Below, in pieces: positions 1-11,673 of a stretch of DNA of 64,000 nt. The position numbers and the translations under genes are program-made. The notes beneath the pieces are model-generated. The model saw only the letters and a program-made list of their open reading frames with translations. It was not told where the DNA came from and searched no databases. Position 1 is the first letter of the stretch, and every line of letters starts with the position of its first letter. This DNA comes from Echinometra lucunter (Eukaryota; Echinodermata; Echinoidea; Camarodonta; Echinometridae), in assembly GCA_029962745.1 (NCBI GenBank), contig CM057165.1, positions 1,487,812-1,551,811 on the forward strand, in the 5' to 3' direction.

Positions 1-436
1 AACAATACAAGTTTCTTGTAACACCCTTTAAACAGTATGAGGTAACCAAAGTTTTTGCAGTATTATCATTTCCCCAATCACTCCTTCACTGGTCTCAAAT
101 CTATGCATTACTGTGCACCTTCTAACAGATCAATTTCATTACATTATTTTGCTCCATGTTTATAAGTAAAGAAGACGATGGACAATTCTGAGAATATCAG
201 TTTCATAGGATTGAATACTAGGCACTAGATCCATATATGACCAGGTGCAAGTTTGTCTCTGATTTATATCCAACTTGGCCCTTCCTTGAAAGAAAATGAT
301 ATCTGTCAAAAAGGGGAGGAGGAAATAAGGAAGGTAAAAGGAGAGATAATAAACAAATTGAGTGAAAGAAAATATCTGAGATCATGAAGTGACCTCTGTC
401 TGTCACTTCATGACCTCTGACCTGAACTTATCTTAC

Positions 437-565
437 CATACTGTGTTCCTGGCCCAAGCTCATTCCCTGCATCAATCATTGCACTTCCTAACTGCTCACT
501 ATTACTTTCTCTGTCTCTGGTACGGCGATCCAGCTTTGTGTTGACATAGTCCTCCAGCCTGGAAT
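437..565 (-). CDS. SH3GLB1: Endophilin-B exon 3
   Basis: The acceptor CTCAAG precedes ATTCCAGG, and the donor GTAAGA follows CAGTATG. The exon encodes SRLEDYVNTKLDRRTRDR and then SEQLGSAMIDAGNELGPGTQY, the KLDR and GPGT blocks of the endophilin-B BAR domain. A nearer AG, four bases after ATTCC, would break the frame, which decides the acceptor. The exon ends in phase 1. Confidence 0.86.
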
Positions 566-3047
566 CTTGAGAAAAAAGAAATCTTTGCCCCTAGAGTTTA
601 ATCCTTTGAATACTGATTGCAAGATTCTATATTCTGTGCAACAATGACATGCAGAAAGTGTCATACATACAAAAAAAGGGGGGATGGTGTACATACTTAA
701 TAGGTTAATAGGTAGGGGCAAATTCACCTTAAAAGGCCCAAAAGAGCCCTGGAAAACATAAAAAGAGCCCCTGAATTTCTAATAGGGTCCAATGTAAATT
801 GTAATACAATGTAGAAAATTGGGATGGGTGGGCTCAAAAAGTAGCCCTGGAAAAAAAATTATTAATTTTTTCCCTACAAAACAACCACAAATCTTTTCAT
901 AAAGGGGGGGGGGTTAATATGATCTAGACAATTACTGTATTATATTCCATGAATTTGGCACACAAGGCATCATTCGTTTGGTAAGCAGTATGAATTTATG
1001 TGGCTGCCAACCACTATTTACATGTAATTGAGCATAGAAATCACTAGAATAATCAACAAATTCTTTAAAAATATTTGCTTTTTGCACCCTAGGATGATGA
1101 AATATCTGATTTCCATCCCATTCCTTCAACTGGATCTCAATCATCTTGATCAAGTGAAATTCTCAGATTTTTTTGTTTTTGTTTTTGTTTTTGATCAGTA
1201 CTCTTCATTCTCTGCAGCTCACACATGAGATATGGAACACTACTAGCCTATTGTCAGCAATTTCCCCTGTATAGACCTACATTGGTGCAAGGTTATCTCA
1301 TATAACCTTGCATTTGTGTAAGTGTGCATTTGGCTAAGACAAGTGGAGCTCCCTTGCAATATACCACCACTTCTACAAGCTTACTTGGGTTTGGTTCTAA
1401 TACAGTTCCCATTTTGGTAAGGATCTGCTCTGTCCATTGTCGAGTCCTGTCTGCTCTCTGCAACAAATTCTCAAAGCGAGCGTCTAACTCTGTCTTCTCA
1501 GCATTACCAAGCTTCTCCTCGGTGTACTGTAACAATGACAAAAAATTCACTAATACATACCAGACTGTACAGTGTACACACACACAATACATATTATCAG
1601 TATCAACCACTACGTTAGTTGCATTAAAAATCTGAAGCATCTTGTGTCTTAATGTCTTTATAAGAAAGTTCAGAAGAAACAGTTGCATACATGTAAAGTT
1701 AAAAATAATAATCTCTGCTTTCTTTTCCTGATGAGTTCTAAAAATGGTAGCTAAATTTACATAGTAGGTCTGCTCTTAAACCAGAACATTTGGACACTTT
1801 AAGAGCAATCCACTGGCATGATTTGAATATTAGCAATATGGAATAGTGATTAAATTTCTAAACCATAAAGCAAAGGTAATAAAGTCATGAAAATATAATT
1901 TCCAAAGTTACATTCACTGGATTTTTTTTTTTTTTTTACATACACCTTGGTAAATAAATGTCCAAATCTATCAATCATAAGGCAAAGTGAAGCAAAAAAT
2001 TTACCAAGATCTTATAACATTAGAAAAAATGATTATTCACAGGATCCAAATTGAAACTCTGAGAGCACTCATAGGGCCAAACGTATATCAGACTGTAGCG
2101 AACATTCACCATTGCAGCAGTCAAAAACAGACAACAAAATTGCCCTAAGCAAGATTTAATTTTCTTAAATTTAATAGATTACCTGATTCGGGAACTCAAC
2201 TCTTAATATGCCACAAATTGGGGGATTCAGAGTTGAAAATGGAATTTTGAATAATTATTTTCCTCTCATGTGTGATTTTCTACCAAGCTCACATGCCTGG
2301 GAATGCACACAAAAGCTATTGATTCTTTTCTACCGCCAAGACGGAGTACAAACTTATTTCAGATAAGCTTGTATTTGTAAGCTTGTAGTTGTACATTTAT
2401 AAGTGGCTGAAAGTATATTTTTTATTGAACATATACCTTGGTAAATAAATGTCCAAATATATCATTCATAAGGCAAAGTGAAGCAAGAAAAAAATACCAA
2501 GATCTTATAACATTCAACAGACATAGGATCCAAATTGAAACTCTTAACTGAGAGAAAAGATGAAAAAATATGCTTCTACTAACTGTTAGTCTTAGGCCTA
2601 TATTCTGACACAGTTGAGAACAATTTGGTAACTTTGCCAACCCAAATTTTAAGGGGGAAAAAGGATCGGCATATGTCTTCACACACAGAAGAAAATAAAC
2701 AAGATGATTAGGTGGCCCTCCCAAGTATCATTCAAGAATAATCTAAAGTCATGACGAGCCACTGTTTGAGCGTAACACACAAACACACAATCTTGTCGCT
2801 TTACCTAAAATTCTATGAATGGGACTGAAGCTAATTCCTGATCTACAAACCAGACGGAAATAATGACTAGATTTTCACTAAATTCGCCACTACATGTTTT
2901 CGTTTTATAAGTATGATTTATACAAGACATAAGAAATGATGCCAGATCAAAAAGGGAAAAGTTTACCTGCTTAGCTCTTGAGAGAAAAGTGCCAGCTTGG
3001 CCAGCAAATTTCTTGACGTTGTCCATCGCCTGATCCATAGTAGCCAT
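437..3047 (-). CDS. SH3GLB1: Endophilin-B (SH3GLB-like) gene, 5' part, exons 1-3, runs off the left edge
   Basis: Three minus-strand exons join cleanly: 3047-2967 (phase 0), 1526-1385 and 565-437. The joined protein has an N-terminal amphipathic stretch (GQAGTFLSRAKQ), then YTEEKLGNAEKTELDARFEN, then PNPNSRLEDYVNTKLDR and MIDAGNELGPGTQYG. This order and wording match the start of the endophilin-B N-BAR domain: helix 0 followed by the TEEKLG, PNP, KLDR and MIDAG-GPGT blocks. Family knowledge: endophilin-B binds and curves membranes through its BAR dimer and acts in mitochondrial, Golgi and autophagy membrane dynamics, with a C-terminal SH3 domain that would lie outside this window. Only about 117 residues are here, so the SH3 part is not seen. 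The next exon was not found between 1 and 436. Whether it is B1 or B2 cannot be decided, so the symbol is approximate. Confidence 0.88.
714..900. repeat. Dispersed repeat, copy 1 of a family seen again near 43968
   Basis: About 170 bases starting GGGGCAAATTC and containing AGAGCCCTGGAAAAC, AGAGCCCCTGAA and CTCAAAAAGTAGCCC. The same blocks in the same order recur in the same orientation at 43968-44140. This copy lies in endophilin-B intron 2. No coding potential is seen. Confidence 0.75.
1385..1526 (-). CDS. SH3GLB1: Endophilin-B exon 2 (N-BAR helix 1)
   Basis: The acceptor TTACAG precedes TACACCGAGGAG and the donor GTAAGC follows CCCAA. The exon encodes YTEEKLGNAEKTELDARFEN through WTEQILTKMG to EPNP, the start of the BAR domain coiled-coil. 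It ends in phase 1, and with exon 3 restores the Asn of PNPNSR. Confidence 0.88.
1940..2560. repeat. Direct repeat pair of about 120 bp in endophilin-B intron 1
   Basis: The block CCTTGGTAAATAAATGTCC through GGATCCAAATTGAAACTCT occurs at about 1944-2060 and again at about 2434-2546, roughly 490 bases apart, with small differences. The stretch between holds one arm of a foldback family (see 2071-2325). Confidence 0.75.
2071..2325. mobile_element. Solo arm of the foldback element also found at 42516-43368
   Basis: About 255 bases sharing blocks such as GCAGCAGTCAAAAACAGACA, TCAGAGTTGAAAATGGAATT and CTCATGTGTGATTTTCTACC with both arms of the inverted repeat at 42516-43368. Here only one arm is present, between the two direct repeats of intron 1. 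Confidence 0.7.
2967..3047 (-). CDS. SH3GLB1: Endophilin-B first exon A (27 codons)
   Basis: The ATG is at 3047-3045 and the exon ends with ...SRAKQ just before a GTAAAC donor, in phase 0. It encodes the helix-0 region of the N-BAR domain, with the family-like motif AGTFLSRA. The joint to YTEEKLG in exon 2 reproduces the family sequence without a gap. Confidence 0.88.
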
Positions 3048-4252
3048 ATTGCAATGAAAAGGAAATGACCTTAAGTGACCCCGCCCTCCCCCGTGATTAT
3101 TACAATAATATTGATCTGGATCAATCTCTTCCCACCTCCCTGCCCTGGATAAACAAACTGCACAACTCGAAATTGCTGTGATTGCTCATCAGTTTGATAT
3201 AAGGAGGAAATTCTCAAACAAACTGATAAATGAATTGGCATATGCCTGCCGCAACAGCACCTTCAACAGTACAACACCAGACGGTGTCGGGTGTAAAATC
3301 TCCGTGGGGCGGGGTGGCGTGATGATGTAGGCACTATTTTTAGAGCCCCAGTGGTAATGATGTTGTTGTGTCATATTGTAAGCTGTGAAGTTGCCCGAAG
3401 ACAGACGTTTGCATTTTAGGCGCCTTTAGCTTAGCTCATGCAGTGCTTCGCTTTACATGTGAGTTTACTAAAATGTTTTTAAAAATAATATTTAAAAAAG
3501 GGGGAGGGGCCTAGCTGCTTGATCATCTTCAGTATATCCTTGGCTCGAACAATAAAGGCCTATGATTATGTTATACTTTAAAAGGACAGGAAAAGAAAAG
3601 TTGACAAAAAGAGGATCTCGCATTTTTCTGTCGTTTCGTGCAAAGTGTATGGGGATGGGGGGGGGGGGGTTCTTTTCGTATCATACTATATTTTTTCTTC
3701 CTGAAATGTTTCTTATATGAGCGATCATCGTAGAGATAAACTATGTGGTTCACCGAGGCTGAACATAAGCGTTAACTTACGTAAACTTGGGGGAAAGGTC
3801 CCTGCCTATGTTAGTCAAATATATTTTTGTTTGTTTCTTTTTTAATATTCTTATCCAATTTTCTTTAAGCCAAAAAAAAAATGATTCCAAATTTCTCGTC
3901 CCCTCCTCCTTCCATTTTTTCGGTGAGCCTAATTTTTGTTGTTGTTGTTGTTTAATTATTCTTGTTATGAAATGAAATTAATTTTAATCTGAGTACATCT
4001 AGACGATGAGGTTACAAAAAAAATCATTGATATCATTCATTTTCACATTGTTTTGTTTTTCGCATTGTTTAGTTTCAAGTGCTTATATCAACGAAATATC
4101 AAAAAGGAGTATCAAATAGATGGAAATAAAGAGGAAATTTGTATCGAAATTGTCGAAATAGCATTTCATGTACAAAAAATATATATATGTCAAATACCAA
4201 GTAACATGGAACCTCCTCCTCCTCAATTTGAAAATATCCAGACGAGAAACTA

Positions 4253-4406
4253 GGAATCAATTTGCTTTAATGATGCACAGTTACGGAGACTAGGGAGAGC
4301 CTGAGGTGGATAGTGAAGAAAAGAAGTAAAGAGAAAGAAATGGAAAAGGGGAGAGAGGGATGAAGAGAGGGGGAGAAGAGAGAGAGAGAGGGGGGGGAGA
4401 GGCAGT

Positions 4407-4449
<43 letters not shown>

Positions 4450-4450
4450 A
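4253..4450. repeat. (GA)n purine tract next to alternative exon B
   Basis: Mixed GA/GGA repeats, nearly pure purine from about 4316 to 4447, with a run of G at 4391-4398. On the coding strand of the endophilin-B gene it is a CT-rich tract beginning about 22 bases after the exon B donor. Confidence 0.9.
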
Positions 4451-4469
4451 TAAAAGTGACGTCATATAC

Positions 4470-4529
4470 CTGCACCGTTCTATTGATGATAGTGTTTGCT
4501 TCTGACGCCATTGCCTTGAGTCTATCCAT
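4470..4529 (-). CDS. SH3GLB1: Endophilin-B alternative first exon B (20 codons)
   Basis: An ATG at 4529 opens MDRLKAMASEANTIINRTVQ, which ends exactly at a CAG|GTATAT donor in phase 0. It ends in VQ, like the end of helix 0 in known endophilin-B, and is compatible with the YTEEKLG acceptor at 1526. It lies 1.4 kb upstream of exon A in the same orientation, so an alternative promoter is the simplest reading. A long pyrimidine-rich (CT)n tract on the coding strand begins about 22 bases into the intron. No transcript evidence is available, so this is inference from phase, motif and position. Confidence 0.6.
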
Positions 4530-6926
4530 AGCTGCAGTTTGTCAGACGATTCTCAACAATTCGCGTTAAAGTATTATATTGTAGCAATATACAAACAGAA
4601 ACCACCAGAGAAGCTGTCTATAGTAGTACTACACAGTTTCCTGCCCTCTTGTCTTCACGGACTCGCTGAAAAGCAGTATGTGTTGACTGATTGTGAGTTT
4701 TTACTTTTTACAGTGAATGAATAAATACAATAATCTGCGTCTAACCAGCCAGCTTTTATGCTTTGCGAAAGTGCCACGACGAATCCCCAGGGCAGCCTTC
4801 AGAATAGTATCGTGTTTACAGATCTTTTGAACAGCATATAATCACGGGCGTCGCTAGAACATTTTGAAGGGGGGGGGGGTGTAAAACCTAAAATTTGCCC
4901 ACAGTTTTAGGTGGTAACCTAAAAATTGCCGACAGATGATGCTACATCGTATAAGTCTTATTTACCCCCATCCCATTTAAGCACATGAGAAATTCAACGC
5001 TTTATCATCGTAGATGATTTTATAGAAAAAAACCCAGGACAGCCTTCAACAGTATCGTGCTGACGGAAATTTTGAACAGCATAATGACGGGCGTTGCTAG
5101 AATATTTTTGAAGGGTGGAGGGTGTAAATTTCACTTTGAGGAGTGGGGGATGATCGACTTCTTTGCCGAATTTTTTTTTCTGTCGAATTTACACACGTCC
5201 TCACCCACTTGCACAGACCCCCCTTACACACATCTTAATTTTCATCTTGCGAGCGAGCGAAGCGAGCGAGCCAAAAATTACCACTTTTCTGGTTTTCAAT
5301 CGCATTTTCAAATAGAAATTCTAAAATATGATGGTTGTTTACGACAGATTAATAACAATCACATTTACAAATTAATTCAAACATCATTTCTTCCTTATAA
5401 AGTGGGGGATATTTGTACACGCCATCCCCCCCCCCTCAAAAAAGTGGGGGGGGGGGGGATATATCCCCCAGGGACTGTAAAACCTAAATTTGCCTACAGA
5501 TTTTAGGTGGTAATCCCAAATTTGACCACTGTTATTCTACATCATAAGTCTTATTTACCCCCCCCCCCCCACTCAAGCTCATAAGAAATCATCATCAAGC
5601 GTATACATAGATCTTTATTACTTTATAGGGCCCGTTTTTAAAAGGTGGGGGAGATGATGCTACGAATTGCTGAATTATGAACTGTCCCGTTTTCTTTTTA
5701 ACTTTGCGAGGGAGGGAAGCGAGCAAGCATAAATTCAACACTTGATATGGCAGAGCTGTTATTTCGTTATCAAAATATACCTATATAGATATCGATATTA
5801 TCTAAATAAATTTGGTTACCTCGCTGCAAAATATGACTCTTATTTTGGCACCTCACTTGCCGAATTTGTTTGCTTTCGGAAACCAAATATGCAATGTAAG
5901 GTAATAATAATGTTTTCCCCTTGTCGTCGAATTGTAAATAATAACTACGGACTTTTCTTTTATATGTCTCATTTTTACTTCACTTTTATTTACAAATCGT
6001 TTGTTTACAAAGGTTTGTTTCGTTTTGTTGTTAAGTTTTGCTATGTTTTCTTAATATGTTTTGTTTTCTTTAGTTGTTTTATTTTTGCTTTGTTTTGTTT
6101 TATTTCATATATTTTCGTTTTCATTTAATATTCTGTTAAAAATTCAGCATTTATTCCAACATCTCATCCACAATTTTTGCTCCGCGACTCAAAATGGCTT
6201 CACATGTTTGTACACTCTTAATGGGGGAAAAAGATATAAAAAGTCATATTCACCTCGCGTAAATAAGTAACATCACTGGGCGTTAGCATATAAAATCTTA
6301 ATGTGAAATAAGTGAGCAGAACAATGAAGAATTAAACAAAGAAATTATGACCCCTGTCCCCCCCCCCCCCCCCACATCGCATAAAATTTTACGATGGACC
6401 TATCGCGAATTGGATCGTTTAATTGGCGTCCTTTTCTTTTTTCTTGTCCTTGATGTTTATCAGTTATGAATGTAATATGATTTCATAGCCCCGTCACATT
6501 AAATCGTCCGCCCGTGAAGAAAACATGCCATCATTTTCATGGATATCGGGTTAAGGTATCAAGATTTCAAGCAAACATATGGTGGTACCTTTTATTTTTC
6601 TTCTTGTTGTTTTTTTTTTTTCTTTCTTCTTTCGTTTTTATTTTTCTTCCTGTCTTTCGATGTTACGTAACAGGCATGCCAGTCATGCGGACTCAACGTG
6701 AACTTTCCTATAAATGCAGCAAAACAGAAGAAATAACCAATCAAATACTTGCTCCTCGCCCAGAGAAACATTTAGTCAACTGTTACTTTTCTATTTAGTG
6801 TTTTGATAAACTTTTCACTTGTTTCGATTAACTGTATGAACTAAATCATCTTACACGCGAGGAACAAAATCGCATCGTTGATGAAGATACTCATCTAGTA
6901 TAATTTTGTGAAGGAAGAACGATAAG
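4530..6926. other. Divergent intergenic interval between endophilin-B exon B and amine oxidase exon 1a
   Basis: This interval separates two first exons that point away from each other. Its left part (4850-5660) holds two related copies of a dispersed repeat, each with GGGCG(T/C)(C/T)GCTAGAA, a poly-G run and TTTAGGTGGTAA, plus a GCGAGCGAAGCGAGCGAG block at 5250-5272. A poly-C run lies at 6357-6373. The rest is AT-rich with long T tracts (near 6010-6130 and 6595-6650). No coding exon is recognised. Promoters for both genes could lie here, but no clear motif was identified. Confidence 0.6.
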
Positions 6927-6980
6927 ATGTCAAAATTCTTGAAGCAGCTCTCTGTCGAAAACTTGCTGGAGAATATTAAG
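6927..6980 (+). CDS. Candidate alternative first exon 1a of the amine oxidase (18 codons)
   Basis: ATG with A at -3 opens [18 protein letters not shown], which ends directly at a GTAAGA donor in phase 0. It fits the acceptor at 20256. The hydrophobic residues fall at 4, 5, 8, 10, 13, 14 and 17, the spacing of an amphipathic helix. Assignment to this gene rests on strand, phase and the absence of another recognised plus-strand gene in between. It is inference. Confidence 0.45.
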
Positions 6981-9900
6981 GTAAGATAAATCCCATAAAA
7001 TGATTTAACAGATTACAGCTAAATATGATCTTTAAAATGCCCTCACTGTTTTCATGATCACGATGTGATATCTCATTTCACTTATATAAAATGCCAGACT
7101 GAAAGCCTTTTTGCTCTGTTTGCATTCAATACAGTATTTAATTGATGATATTCCAAAGTATAAAAAAATCTAAACAGCCATTTTAACGAAATGAAGCAAT
7201 CTTATCGAATTCAAACCGCACTTGCTATTCATCTCTTGTGAAAGAATTTCTTTCTAAACTGAACATAATGTTTCAATGACGATGATTTTAAAAACCAAAG
7301 TTAGATGAAACAATTTTGATGTAACAGGTGGCACAGCGTCAGACTATATTGAACTTGCAGATTTTCAAATCATTTTTCTCATATTGTTGTTATATTAATA
7401 ATACTGAACATAGTTTGAGCTATTCATGATACATAAGTGGATTATTTTTTTTCAAAAACGAGGGAACAGTAAAATACAATATTTTTTGATGCATTGTTAA
7501 AGTAATGATTAAAAAAAAATGTTCTTTCCAAAAAAGTAAAAATATAATCCATAATGCAGTTTGTTTCACGAAATTACATGTAACTAAAGCTTTATCCTTC
7601 TTCTTTTTTTTTTAAATTTGTGAATGAAATTTTGCACCAAACATTTTGTGGTGCATGCAAACTCCATGCATAAAGTTGAGGGCGCAATTAATGTATTAAT
7701 TTCCGCCAACATGTAGATTCATTCAAGTTTGAATTTGAAATCAAGAATCATGATGTAAATTTATTTTCGTTATTATTCTGTTAACCCATTCGTGACAGGA
7801 ATTTTTTAAAGCCTAATTTGATCAGCTTTTATTCTTCAAATTGGCAACACCAACATTTTTATTTTATTGCTACATTTTTCTTATAAAACGTCAGTGTATC
7901 TGAAATGAATATAAATTGACAGAAATTATGATGAGAAGTCAAAAAGTTGCCAATTTGCAGGGGAAAAGGTGATTTTAAACTTTCTATCACATTGCCAATT
8001 TAAGGATTTTAATGCTTATTTTCCTTTAAAAAAAATTTCAGCATCAAACAACAAATACTGACGCACCAAAATGGGCACAGTTTGTGTAGAATTTTTTGCT
8101 CTTTCTGCTTATGTATTTGGTATGATTTTTAGGACATTGCATCAAAAGATATTAGGTCAAACCACAAAATGTGGACCTCTGTCACGAATGGGTTAAATAA
8201 ACAACACATGCACACGTTGGTATCATTATGCATATAGCACATCACTTTATTTGAAATACGATAAAACAGCAATGTAGATTACATGCCTTGCTCAAGGGCA
8301 TAAGTGCCGTGCCGGGGATCGAACCCCGGACCTTTGCGTCTCCAGTCAAGCGCCTTAAACCACTCGACTACGGCACTTCTATTGTGAATGTGAAAGCGAT
8401 ATCGATATAACGTAACAGAAATACCGTATAAGAAAATTCATAATGGGAAAAATCGTAGAAATGTTCCTTTGCTTATACTCCCAAGGATTAAAATCCATCG
8501 GTATAAATATTGTTCCTACTAAAATTCTTTTGTTCTATGACTATACAAAGATTTTTTTAATATTCTTAAAGACGAAGAAGAAGGAGAAGTATATAAACCA
8601 ATGCAATAGTAATATATATATATATATATATATTAACAAAAACCTAACAAAAACGTCGTATATTGAGTCGTATAATGAACAGCTCCAAAAACTACTAAAA
8701 TTATATGGTCAGATCTTAACTTCATTACGCTATCATTATTTTGTTATGCATAATGAACATGATAAATAAGATAAGTTTTATAAGGGCAATCCGTTTTCAA
8801 GAGTATGACACGATATATAACGTTTGTTTTTATATGACAATAATGATAATTCACTTGTTTAAAAAAAAAAATAATAACAACAGTTTTCTTATCCAAAGTG
8901 AAAGGTTGCATGGTCGAGAAAAAGGAAAAGGAGGGGAAAATGGGATCAGAGAGCTACATGGTTTCAATATCACAGAACATCCGCGTATGAGACGAAGGCA
9001 GACAAATAGATCAAACGTGCATAGGGCATTATCAATACTCGACGTTTATCTGCTTTGGGTACACAATAGATTATCAACAATACACAGAATTTTGAACAGA
9101 TGTTTGTTATAAATCATTGCTAATACTATATACGCCAAATCGATAGGAGCTTCTGCCTGACGGTGTATACTATATAAAACTTCTTTGCTTATAAAATTAT
9201 ATAAATGGCAGATTTTTTCAAAAGACTGACGGATGATGCTGGGAAGGCGTTTGATAATATCATAGTAAGTAAAATTATTAATCTTTCTTTGAAAAAGCGA
9301 AACTATTAGTACCTTAACAGTTATAAACCTATAACGATCTCATTATTAAGTCCAGGGAAATTGTTACCTCAGATTCCCAGCTATGTCAATAATTATGTAC
9401 ACTCATACTCGCGCTTCATGCGCGATGGCATTGCACAAAGGAGTAATGCCATTTCAGAGCAAAAATAAGAGATTCGTTTTGCAAAACAATTGAAAGTGAA
9501 GCGTTTGTACATTTTCTTCAGTATTTGATATTCATGCTTATGCTAAGTGATCAAACTGTCACGGTTAATGTTCTTTCATATTATCTCTATATTGGTATAA
9601 TCCACTATATCCTTTTTCAGTTATGTGTTCATACTAAGTAATTATCCTTCAATGTTGTCAATTTCAGCATGCACTATCAAAGTGCGCTCTATTGATCTCT
9701 TCAGTATGTAACCACACGTGTTTATCTTACTCAGACAATTTAGATGAGCATGATAATAAAGTGAAGTTATGAAAAATTACGAGAAAGGACTATATACACA
9801 ATTAATTTTATGAATAGAATTTGAAAAAAATATATATATATTTCTTAAATAAAAGTTTTGCAAATTATACCTTTAAAGTTTTCCATGGTTTGCGCTTCCA

Positions 9901-11561
9901 AAAATTATCCTTCAAAGTCACTATTTAATCATTTCCACATGGGTTATAAAGGTTCTTGCTGCACACAAATAAAGGTAACTTCAAGAAGATTCCGAAATTC
10001 TTAAGATGTAAGTATACTGATCATGACTGTGTTTTGATAACCAATAGATTCAAATTCAGATTCAGATTCAGATGCAGATTCAGATTCAGATTCAGATTCA
10101 GATTCAGATTCAGATTCAGATTCAGATTCAGATTCAGATTCAGATGCAGATTCAGATTCAGATTCAGATTCAGATGCAGATTCAGATTCAGATTCAGATT
10201 CAGATTCAGATTCATAGATTCATTTTTCAAAATGTCAGTAATTTATGCAATCAATAGAGCTAGATTTGGGGTATATTTTATTCTCTTTCTTCTTCTTCTT
10301 CTTCTTCTTCTTCTTCTTCTTCTTCTTCTTCTTCTTCTTCTTCTTCTTCTTCTTCTTCTTCTTCTTCCCCTCCTCCTTCTTCTTCTGCTTTCTATATTTC
10401 TCCCTCCCTCAGTGGAATCCAGTATACCCAGCCAGCAAAATATCGGGGGCCCATCTGTGTTCATCGTAGGCTAACCGGGTCCATTTGACCCATATAATAA
10501 CCACATGGGACCCATTATGGGCTTCCCACTTGGGACCCATATACCGTTTGCATCGTGGGCCCCATATGGGTTCCATGGACTGTTAGTAAAGAGAATCGTG
10601 ACCTAGTGGGCTAAATGGGCCCACGGGGTCATCTCCACCAATGGTCCATATGGAGTCCGTGTGGGGCCCGTGTGTGTTGGTTTTGGTAGGTTCTATGTGC
10701 ATGGAGAGGCCCGTTTGCCCCTGACAAAAAAAATCAACAACAACAACAACAACAACATATGGGACCCAGATGGCGTCCACGGTGCAAACGGCCGGTATAT
10801 GGGTCCCAAGTGAGAAAGGTGGCCCCATAATGCAAATGGTAGCCAGCGCATGCAGTTGTGACCAGATTTTAACCCACATGGGCCCCTGCAGATATTTTGC
10901 TAGCACAGTGAACCAAATTTGCAAAGTGCAGTTTTGTAGCCGTTTTGTAGCCGTTTTGTAGCCGTTTTGTAGCCGTTTTGTAGCCGTTTTGTAGCCGTTT
11001 TGTAGCCGTTTTGTAGCCGTTTTGTAGCCGTTTTGTAGCCGTTTTGTAGCCGTTTTGTAGCTGTTTTGTAGCCGTGTACTGTGTTTTGCAGTTTTGTAGC
11101 CGTTTTGTAGCCGTTTTCAAAAGGGCTACAAACGGCTATAAAAGAGGGGGAAACGGCTACAAAGCGGCTAATCTGCTGATTCTGCTCACTGTGTGGAGAG
11201 GGCCGATGGGGTCGTGTTTTTTAGACGTACGAAGACGGAATCTTTTCTTTTTTTTTGTATGTTTTATTAAAGTAAATCAACAGAATCCCATATTTACATA
11301 GTTGGCAGGATTCAGTATGAAAATAAAATACATTTTTAAAAAATAAATCCATCAAATCGTGAACTGAATTGAACCATGCAATATGCATGGAGTTCGGGCA
11401 AATATTTTTTTACAACGTTAAATCTATACCAGCAGAGTTTGGAACAAAATTGTAAGCAAGCTGACCGAGCGTGCGAACGATGCACTATGGATGTACGCGA
11501 TGTCATAAATCATGCTATTCTAGGTATTATGCTAGGATAGACTGCATGCTGGCAGTGTGTA

Positions 11562-11618
<57 letters not shown>

Positions 11619-11624
11619 ATATAT

Positions 11625-11673
<49 letters not shown>

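Noticed and set aside
5057..5506. 149-codon plus-strand frame
   Set aside because: It runs through a poly-G dispersed repeat including the GCGAGCGAAGCGAGCG block; no domain seen.
8303..8377. Possible tRNA gene on the minus strand
   Set aside because: The acceptor stem and B box are good, but the T-loop is one base short and the anticodon arm does not pair, with SINE-like flank; called a tRNA-derived repeat.
10924..11118. CRISPR-like array
   Set aside because: Units are 11 bases head to tail with no spacers, in a eukaryotic sequence; it is a minisatellite.
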